The notes under the pieces are model-generated. The model made no database searches. It saw nothing but the letters and a program-made list of their open reading frames with translations, and was not told where the DNA came from. Position numbers and translations under genes: made by a program. From JAVBQG01 sp031549185 (GTDB lineage: Bacteria > Synergistota > Synergistia > Synergistales > Synergistaceae): a stretch of 55,255 nt of DNA. The stretch lies in the NCBI GenBank assembly GCA_031549185.1, contig JAVBQG010000010.1:1-55255 (forward strand), written 5' to 3'. Every line of letters begins with the position of its first letter. Within the stretch, counting starts at the first letter, position 1. Below, one piece after another: positions 49,694-55,255 of the stretch.

Positions 49694-51376
49694 TTGGGCA
49701 AGACCTTTAAATCGGACATCGAAATCGCGCAGGAAGCCGTTCTGCAGGACATCGGGCAGATCGCGGCGAAGCTTGGATTGACGGAGGACGACATCGAGCG
49801 CTACGGACGCTACAAGGCGAAGGTGGTTCGCGCGCCGAAGAGCGAGAAGGGCGCTAAACCAAAGCTGATCTTGGTGACCGCCATAACGCCCACGCCGATG
49901 GGCGAGGGCAAGACGACGACCACCATCGGCGTCTCGGACGGGCTCGCCCGCCTGGGGCAGAAGGTGGCCGTCGCGCTGCGCGAGCCGTCGCTGGGGCCGG
50001 TCTTCGGCGTCAAGGGCGGGGCCGCGGGTGGCGGCTACGCGCAGGTGGTGCCGATGGAGGACATCAACCTGCATTTCACGGGCGACTTTCACGCCATCGG
50101 CGCGGCCAACAACCTGCTGGCGGCGATGATCGACAATCACATCCACCACGGCAACGAGCTGGAGGTCGACACGCGCCGCGTCGTCTGGCGCCGCGCGATG
50201 GACATGAACGACCGGCAGCTTCGCAACATCGTCGACGGGTTGGGCGGCAAGGCCGACGGGATGCCGCGCGAGGACGGCTTCGACATCACGGTGGCCTCGG
50301 AGGTGATGGCGGCCTTCTGCCTCGCCTCGGACGTGCTCGATCTGCGCAACCGCCTGGGCCGCATCGTGGTCGCCTACAACCGCGCGGGCAGCCCTGTGAC
50401 GGCGGCGGACCTCAAGGCGCAGGGCGCGATGGCGGCGCTGCTGAAGGACGCGATCAAGCCGAACCTCGTGCAAACCTTGGAGGGCACGCCGGTCTTCGTG
50501 CACGGCGGCCCTTTCGCCAACATTGCGCACGGTTGCAACTCCGTCATCGCCACCAAGCTCGCCCTGGGCCTCGCCGACTACGTCGTGACCGAGGCCGGCT
50601 TCGGCGCGGACCTCGGCGCGGAGAAATTTTTCGACATCAAGTGCCGCCTCGCGGGCCTCTCGCCCGACGCGGTCGTGCTGGTCGCCACCGTGCGCGCCCT
50701 CAAGCACCACGGCGGGGTTGCCAAGGAGGACGCCGGCAAGATCGACCTGGCGGCGCTGGAGCGCGGCCTGCCGAACCTGCTGCACCACGTCGACAACGTG
50801 ACGAAGGTCTTCGGCCTCCCCGCCGTGGTCGCGATCAACCGCTTCCCCACCGACGACGACAGCGAGATCGAGCTGGTGCGGAACAGGTGTCTCGAGCTGG
50901 GCGTCTCCGTCGTGCTCTCCGAGGTGTGGGAGAAGGGCGGCGCCGGCGGCGAGGAGCTGGCGCGCGAGGTGATGCGCCTGGCGGACGCCTCGACGCCGCG
51001 CGACTTCAAGTACTCCTACGAGCTGGACGCGCCCATCGCGGAGAAGATCCGCGCCATCGCCTGCCGCGTCTACGGCGCGGACGACGTGAGCTTCGCGCCC
51101 GTCGCCGCCAAGGAGATGGCGAACCTGGAGAAGCTCGGCTTCGGAGCGCTGCCGGTCTGTATGGCGAAGACGCAGTACTCGTTCAGCGACGACCCCAAGA
51201 AGCTCGGCAGCCCCTCCGGTTTCACGGTGGCGGTACGCCAGGTGCGCATCAGCGCCGGAGCCGGTTTTATCGTGGCGCTGACAGGCGACATCATGACGAT
51301 GCCCGGCCTGCCGAAGCGCCCGCTGGCCGAGGTCATCGACGTCGACGCCGAGGGCCGTATCAGCGGAATGATGTAG
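49694..51376 (+). CDS. fhs: formate-tetrahydrofolate ligase
   Basis: The 560-residue enzyme makes 10-formyl-THF from formate, THF and ATP, and in reverse yields ATP in amino-acid fermenters. The P-loop T-P-T-P-M-G-E-G-K-T-T-T-T-I-G lies near residues 69-83, with E-P-S-L-G-P-V-F-G-V-K-G-G-A-A-G-G-G-Y close behind. TTG 49694 with GGGGGGAATT upstream gives the usual family length; an in-frame ATG at 49613 would add 27 residues without homology. folD starts 3 nt after its stop, forming a one-carbon operon. Confidence 0.97.
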   Translation: MGKTFKSDIEIAQEAVLQDIGQIAAKLGLTEDDIERYGRYKAKVVRAPKSEKGAKPKLILVTAITPTPMGEGKTTTTIGVSDGLARLGQKVAVALREPSLGPVFGVKGGAAGGGYAQVVPMEDINLHFTGDFHAIGAANNLLAAMIDNHIHHGNELEVDTRRVVWRRAMDMNDRQLRNIVDGLGGKADGMPREDGFDITVASEVMAAFCLASDVLDLRNRLGRIVVAYNRAGSPVTAADLKAQGAMAALLKDAIKPNLVQTLEGTPVFVHGGPFANIAHGCNSVIATKLALGLADYVVTEAGFGADLGAEKFFDIKCRLAGLSPDAVVLVATVRALKHHGGVAKEDAGKIDLAALERGLPNLLHHVDNVTKVFGLPAVVAINRFPTDDDSEIELVRNRCLELGVSVVLSEVWEKGGAGGEELAREVMRLADASTPRDFKYSYELDAPIAEKIRAIACRVYGADDVSFAPVAAKEMANLEKLGFGALPVCMAKTQYSFSDDPKKLGSPSGFTVAVRQVRISAGAGFIVALTGDIMTMPGLPKRPLAEVIDVDAEGRISGMM

Positions 51377-51378
51377 GG

Positions 51379-52236
51379 ATGAGCGCGGAACTATTGAAGG
51401 GCAAGCCGGTCGCGGACGCGCTGGCGGAGGCGATCTCCGCCGACGTGTCCGCGCTGGCGAAGAGGAATATCGCGCCGAGGCTGGCGGTCGTGCGCCTCGG
51501 CGCGCGCCCCGACGACCTCGCCTACGAGCGCGGGATCGTCAAGCGCTGTGAGGCGCTGGGCGTAAGCGCCACGATCTGTGCCTTCGACGAGGGCGTGCTC
51601 GAGGCGGAGTTGCTCGACGAGCTGCGCGCGCTGGGCAGAGATACGGGCATCCACGGCATCCTGCTCTTCCGCCCGATGCCGCCGCAGATCGACCCCGCCG
51701 CCGTGAAGGCCGCCATCGCCCCCGAGAAGGACATCGACTGCGTCGGCCCGCAGGGCTCGGCCTCGGTCTTCGACCGTTCGCTGGCCGGCTTCCTGCCCTG
51801 CACGGCGGAGGCCGTGATGGAGATGCTGAAGCATTACCGGGCGCCGCTTGCGGGGGCGCGTGCTGTCGTTCTTGGGCGCTCCATGGTCGTCGGGCGGGCG
51901 CTGGCGCTGCTGTTGCTCGACGAGCACTGCACGGTCACTGTCTGCCACTCGAAGACGCTCGGCATCGAGCGCATCGCCGCTGAGGCCGACGTGCTGATCT
52001 GCGCCATGGGCCGCGCGCGGAAGGTCGGCGCGCGCTACGTCAAGCCCGGTGCCGTCGTGATCGACGTCGGCATCAACGACGACGGAGCCGGCGGCATCTG
52101 CGGCGACGCGGACTTCGACGCGGTGTCGGAAATCGCGGGCGCGATCACGCCTGTTCCCGGCGGAATCGGCGTCGTCACCAATACGATACTTGTGCGCAAT
52201 GTGGTGGAGGCGTGTAAGAAAATTTCGAGTCGATAG
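51379..52236 (+). CDS. folD: bifunctional methylene-THF dehydrogenase / methenyl-THF cyclohydrolase
   Basis: This 285-residue FolD interconverts 5,10-methylene-, methenyl- and 10-formyl-THF using NADP. Landmarks are the Y-E-R/K-x3-K-type region D-L-A-Y-E-R-G-I-V-K-R-C (about 46-57; Tyr and Lys are catalytic), the Asp-containing D-I-D-C-V-G-P-Q-G (about 119) and the cofactor motif V-L-G-R-S-M-V-V-G (about 164-172). The C-terminal P-V-P-G-G-I-G-V-V-T is intact. The ATG is chosen at homology start; the open frame continues upstream inside fhs. Confidence 0.95.
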   Translation: MSAELLKGKPVADALAEAISADVSALAKRNIAPRLAVVRLGARPDDLAYERGIVKRCEALGVSATICAFDEGVLEAELLDELRALGRDTGIHGILLFRPMPPQIDPAAVKAAIAPEKDIDCVGPQGSASVFDRSLAGFLPCTAEAVMEMLKHYRAPLAGARAVVLGRSMVVGRALALLLLDEHCTVTVCHSKTLGIERIAAEADVLICAMGRARKVGARYVKPGAVVIDVGINDDGAGGICGDADFDAVSEIAGAITPVPGGIGVVTNTILVRNVVEACKKISSR

Positions 52237-52248
52237 GGGAGTGACGGC

Positions 52249-52959
52249 ATGGGCGTCACGGTTTTGAAGCACCTCGGAAGGATCGAGGCGTTGATGATGG
52301 GCAAGGCCAAGGAGCTGACGAATAAGCCGGGCCTGAAATCCGGCATCAACAAGACGCCGGTCGAGGGTCCCGTGCGCCTGACCGCCACCGGCCTCGTCGG
52401 CGACGAGCAGGGACAGAAAAAAATTCACGGAGGGCTCGAAAAGGCCCTGCACCACTACCCCTACGACCACTACCCGGCGCTGCGCGAGCGTCTGGCGGGC
52501 ACGCCCGCGCTCGAGATTCTCAAAAACCCCGGCGCCTTCGGCGAGAACGTATCGACCACCGGCATCACCGAGCGCGACGTCTGCATCGGCGACAAGATCC
52601 GCATCGGCAGCGCTGTCATACAGGTCTCGCAGGGCCGCCAACCCTGCTACATCCTAAACGCCTACTTCGGCGTCCCCGAGATGTCGCGCCTCGTCCAGAC
52701 CCTGCGCGCCACCGGCTGGTACTATCGCGTGCTGGAGGAGGGCGAAATCCGCCAGGGCGACCTTATCGACTTGCTGGAACGCCCAAACCCGGAGTGGTCG
52801 GTCGACGCCGTGCAGGTCGTGCTGTATGAGGACACGATGAACCGGGAAGCGTTGAAAATTTTGAGCGAGCTGCCGGAGTTGGACGAAGGCTGGCGCGGAA
52901 TTTTTGCGGCGCGGTTGAGGGCGGGAGTGGTGGAGGATTGGGGGAGGCGGTTGGGGTGA
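52249..52959 (+). CDS. MOSC domain-containing protein (YiiM-like)
   Basis: This 236-residue protein has a MOSC domain with L-V-G-D-E-Q-G-Q-K-K-I-H-G-G (about 48-61), F-G-E-N-V-S-T-T-G-I-T-E (about 96-107) and the conserved Cys in Q-G-R-Q-P-C-Y (about 132). In molybdenum-cofactor sulfurases and YiiM this Cys takes part in sulfur or Moco-ligand chemistry. YiiM and relatives reduce N-hydroxylated compounds. GGGGAG precedes the ATG. It is close to folD (12 nt) and may share its transcript without an obvious metabolic link. Confidence 0.88.
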   Translation: MGVTVLKHLGRIEALMMGKAKELTNKPGLKSGINKTPVEGPVRLTATGLVGDEQGQKKIHGGLEKALHHYPYDHYPALRERLAGTPALEILKNPGAFGENVSTTGITERDVCIGDKIRIGSAVIQVSQGRQPCYILNAYFGVPEMSRLVQTLRATGWYYRVLEEGEIRQGDLIDLLERPNPEWSVDAVQVVLYEDTMNREALKILSELPELDEGWRGIFAARLRAGVVEDWGRRLG

Positions 52960-53017
52960 TATTTCTGAAAATATAGCATAATTAACGTGAGGAGTGGATT
53001 TGAAGAGCAAACTCTTT

Positions 53018-53023
53018 TATAAT
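53018..53023 (+). promoter_or_regulatory. -10 element of the cas3 promoter region
   Basis: A perfect TATAAT lies 66 nt upstream of the cas3 GTG start in an AT-rich gap (52960-53088) that contrasts with the GC-rich genes before it. A matching -35 is weak. Confidence 0.4.
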
Positions 53024-53088
53024 TACGGCAATCTTTGGCTATCACGTATTTTCTGCAAATCCATTTTGGATACAGAGGAGTGATAGTT

Positions 53089-55152
53089 GTGACTTGCCAA
53101 AATAGAAATTTTATTGCGCATGTGCGTGAAAACGCCGATGGGGCTCTTGAAGCGCAGGATTTGTTTCAGCACTTGAAGGGTGTTGCGACTTTCGCGAAGG
53201 GATTTGCCGACCAGTTTGGTGCGGGTGACTGGGCGGAACTTATGGGAAATCTGCACGACCTTGGGAAGTTCGCCCCGGGCTGGCAAAAGGAGCTTTGCAA
53301 GGAGACGGGATACGACCTCGACGCCTTTATCGAGACGGAAGAAAACAAGGGCAACCACAGTACATTGGGGGCTGTGTTCGCTCAAAGCAGAGAATTGCCC
53401 GAATGGTGCAAAAGAGTGCTTGCCTATGCGATCGCCGGTCATCACGCAGGGCTGCCCGACTGGGAGCCCGGGGGAGAAGGGGACTGCCTTCAGAACCGTT
53501 TATTTGGAGAAGACGCCTCTGCGGGTATAGATCCAAAAAAGCTCGATTTACTCGAAAAAATTAACCAAGTGCCGCAAGTAAAAAGTTTCCTTACCTCTCT
53601 TTCGCTTCCTCGCTCAGAGCCATTGACACTACGACGAACGCTTGAAAAACCAGCTACCGATGCGGTCCATCTGTGGATTCGCATGCTCTTTTCCTGTGTG
53701 GTGGATGCGGATTTTCTCGATACCGAAAAATTCATGAGCCCGGACAAATTTGCAATGAGGGGGTGCTACCCGGAGATTTCGGCGCTGAAAGAAAAACTGG
53801 ATCTTTACATGGAGCAAAAGTCAGCCTCTGCAAAACCCGGCATTATAAGTGATCTTCGTGGAAAAGTGTTGGTAGTTTGTCAAGAAAAAGCACTCCTGCC
53901 GCCTGGTTTTTTCACGCTCAGTGTCCCCACCGGAGCGGGGAAAACGCTGGCGTCCATGGTGTTCGCACTGGATCATGCGCTTGCGCATGGAAAGAGACGG
54001 GTGATTGTCGGGATTCCTTATACGAGTATCATCGAGCAAACCGCCAAGGTATACAAATTCGGGACCGACAGAGATGATGAGATCGCCTCGGGGGCTCTGC
54101 TCTTCGGTGAACACAACGTCGTCGAGCATCACAGCAATATCGACCCGACGAAGCAAACCCAGCACAGCCGTCTCGCCACCGAGAACTGGGATGCTCCGAT
54201 AATCGTCACGACAAACGTGCAACTCTTCGAATCGCTCGCCGCCAGCAGACCGTCGGCCTGTCGGAAACTTCACAGCATCGCAAACAGCGTTGTCATTTTG
54301 GACGAGGCCCAACTGCTTCCCACGCCTTACCTCCTTTCGATATTGGCGAACCTTCGGCACCTCGTGGAATACTTTGGTGTGACCGTGCTGTTTTGCACGG
54401 CGACGCAACCGGCGTTGATCGGAAAGATCGGTGGCGGCACAGCCGCCTTTCCCGGGATCGAAACGGCAACGGAAATTTACGATCAGGAACGTGCGGAGTT
54501 GTATTCGTCCTTTGAACGAGTGACGTTTTATGTTCCTTCCGACGAGGAGCGTTATGAGGAATGGGAACCACTGGCAGAGGACCTAAAGAAATTCTCGCGG
54601 GTGCTCTGTGTCGTCAACACGAGGCAGAGTGCACGCGATCTATACGGATTGATGCCCAAGGGGACGTTTCATCTCTCCGCACTTATGTGCGCCGAGGATC
54701 GAAGCGATACGATCACGACGGTCAAGGAACTGTTATCGGACGCGAGCCAAAATGTCCGATTGATCAGCACGCAGCTTATAGAGGCCGGGGTGGATATCGA
54801 TTTTCCTGTGGTCTATCGAGCGTTTGCGGGGCTTGACTCCCTTGTGCAATCGGCCGGGCGCTGCAATCGCGAGGGAGGAATGCCGATACCGGGTAGGGTT
54901 GTCGTTTTCAATCCTCCCGCGAATTCGCCGAGAGGTTTGCTTGCCAAGGGAGAGGAAGCGGCAAGGATGATACTGAAGGGGCGATCGTCATTCAAGTTGT
55001 CGGACGAGCTCTTTCGAGAACATTTTCGGGAGTTCTATGGAAGAGTCAACGAATTTGACAAACCCGGCATGCAAAAGATGATGCTGGACAGAGAGAGGGT
55101 CTTTTTGTATCAATCCCCAATCTCCACCTCAAATCAAGCAAGACCTCGCTGA
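53089..55152 (+). CDS. cas3: CRISPR-associated helicase/nuclease Cas3 (type I), apparently missing its C-terminal domain
   Basis: The 687-residue protein has the HD nuclease (His 28, H56-D57, His 90, H118-H119) and an SF2 helicase with Walker A S-V-P-T-G-A-G-K-T (about 279-286), D-E-A-Q (405-408), C-T-A-T-Q-P (436-441) and motif VI Q-S-A-G-R-C-N-R (587-594). The HD-helicase order and compact size resemble type I-C Cas3. Only about 95 residues follow motif VI, whereas Cas3 normally has a longer C-terminal domain, and the last 16 residues (Y-Q-S-P-I-S-T-S-N-Q...) look unlike Cas3. GTG 53089 follows GAGGAG; the frame is open to 53035. GC is lower than in neighbours, suggesting transfer. No other cas gene or array is visible. 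Confidence 0.88.
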   Translation: MTCQNRNFIAHVRENADGALEAQDLFQHLKGVATFAKGFADQFGAGDWAELMGNLHDLGKFAPGWQKELCKETGYDLDAFIETEENKGNHSTLGAVFAQSRELPEWCKRVLAYAIAGHHAGLPDWEPGGEGDCLQNRLFGEDASAGIDPKKLDLLEKINQVPQVKSFLTSLSLPRSEPLTLRRTLEKPATDAVHLWIRMLFSCVVDADFLDTEKFMSPDKFAMRGCYPEISALKEKLDLYMEQKSASAKPGIISDLRGKVLVVCQEKALLPPGFFTLSVPTGAGKTLASMVFALDHALAHGKRRVIVGIPYTSIIEQTAKVYKFGTDRDDEIASGALLFGEHNVVEHHSNIDPTKQTQHSRLATENWDAPIIVTTNVQLFESLAASRPSACRKLHSIANSVVILDEAQLLPTPYLLSILANLRHLVEYFGVTVLFCTATQPALIGKIGGGTAAFPGIETATEIYDQERAELYSSFERVTFYVPSDEERYEEWEPLAEDLKKFSRVLCVVNTRQSARDLYGLMPKGTFHLSALMCAEDRSDTITTVKELLSDASQNVRLISTQLIEAGVDIDFPVVYRAFAGLDSLVQSAGRCNREGGMPIPGRVVVFNPPANSPRGLLAKGEEAARMILKGRSSFKLSDELFREHFREFYGRVNEFDKPGMQKMMLDRERVFLYQSPISTSNQARPR

Positions 55153-55222
55153 AACTGCGCGAGCAGCGTGATAAGATGTTGTTTGAGAAGACACCATCTT
55201 TCACCAGCGAGGTGCAATTATT

Positions 55223-55255
55223 ATGACTCAACCCGACGTAAAATTCCAGGACAAA
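55223..55255 (+). CDS. start of an unidentified gene, cut by the window edge
   Basis: ATG at 55223 is preceded by GAGGTG at 8 nt spacing and opens 11 codons, M-T-Q-P-D-V-K-F-Q-D-K. The sequence is too short to identify. In an intact type I-C locus a cas5 gene would follow cas3, but these residues do not look like a typical Cas5 start; a transposase of an insertion sequence is equally possible given the broken cas3. Confidence 0.5.
   Translation, partial: MTQPDVKFQDK

Noticed and set aside
50533..51378. Upstream extension of the folD frame inside fhs
   Set aside because: It overlaps conserved fhs sequence in another frame; FolD homology and a start codon are found at 51379.
53089..55152. Reading cas3 as a general DEAD-box helicase
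   Set aside because: The N-terminal HD nuclease motifs with the characteristic spacing and D-E-A-Q plus Q-x-x-G-R-x-N-R place it firmly in the Cas3 family.

Overview
The window looks like chromosomal DNA of a high-GC, anaerobic, amino-acid-using bacterium. GTG and TTG starts are frequent and genes are packed into long co-directional operons with stop/start overlaps. TRAP transporters dominate uptake, and there are genes for glycine-cleavage-like, formyl-THF and peptide/amide metabolism. This mix is typical of Synergistota, but that assignment is an inference from gene content; no rRNA or marker gene in the window settles it.

Layout. (1) 1-3.8 kb: the 3' part of a tRNA-Ser(CGA) gene is missing at the left edge; then a Fur-family regulator, a zinc-type ABC importer (znuA-znuC-znuB) and an anchored YcgQ/DUF1980-C-like protein, behind a sigma-70 promoter whose -10 overlaps a palindrome. 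(2) 3.87-12.2 kb: a branched-chain amino acid operon with promoter, leader peptide rich in Ile/Val/Leu codons and attenuator, then ilvN-ilvC-leuA-leuC-leuD-leuB-ilvB and a terminator. ilvD and ilvE are absent. (3) 12.2-13.4 kb: a strongly base-paired 125-nt element and two small membrane proteins of unknown role. (4) 13.4-34.0 kb, all minus strand: a catabolic and transport region with two acetamidase/formamidase paralogues flanking an APC permease, an SDR, an NhaC antiporter, two YtcJ-like amidohydrolases, an aminotransferase, a DctPQM TRAP system interleaved with two near-identical D-2-hydroxyacid dehydrogenases, an ATP-NAD/AcoX-type kinase, a divergent two-subunit glycine decarboxylase-like pair and a second SDR. 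(5) 34.1-39 kb: a SUI1/YciH-like protein, a coding remnant, a secreted phytase-esterase-like protein, and a small exported protein-cysK-cysE operon. (6) 39.1-41.7 kb: an ECF sigma factor, a zinc-finger anti-sigma factor and a secreted protein with a long Gly/Ser repeat tail, in overlapping frames. (7) 41.8-49.6 kb: an HPr-EI fusion, a TAXI-type TRAP transporter, a threonine dehydratase-like enzyme, a membrane protein, a pair of inverted REP-like repeats and a DUF1850 protein. (8) 49.7-53 kb: fhs, folD and a MOSC protein. (9) 53-55.3 kb: a lower-GC stretch with a type I cas3 that appears cut short, followed by the first 11 codons of an unidentified gene.

How the parts fit. Operon 2 is biosynthetic and appears controlled by translation of the leader. 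Region 4 reads as import of a small organic acid or amide, hydrolysis of amide or cyclic bonds, transamination, and NAD-dependent keto-acid/hydroxy-acid interconversion; the glycine-decarboxylase-like pair, together with fhs and folD further on, could tie it to one-carbon metabolism. The most promising unexplained items are the divergent GcvP-like cluster, the sigma/anti-sigma/Gly-Ser protein unit, the structured elements at 12.25-12.38 kb and 19.31-19.38 kb, and the broken cas3 at the right edge.
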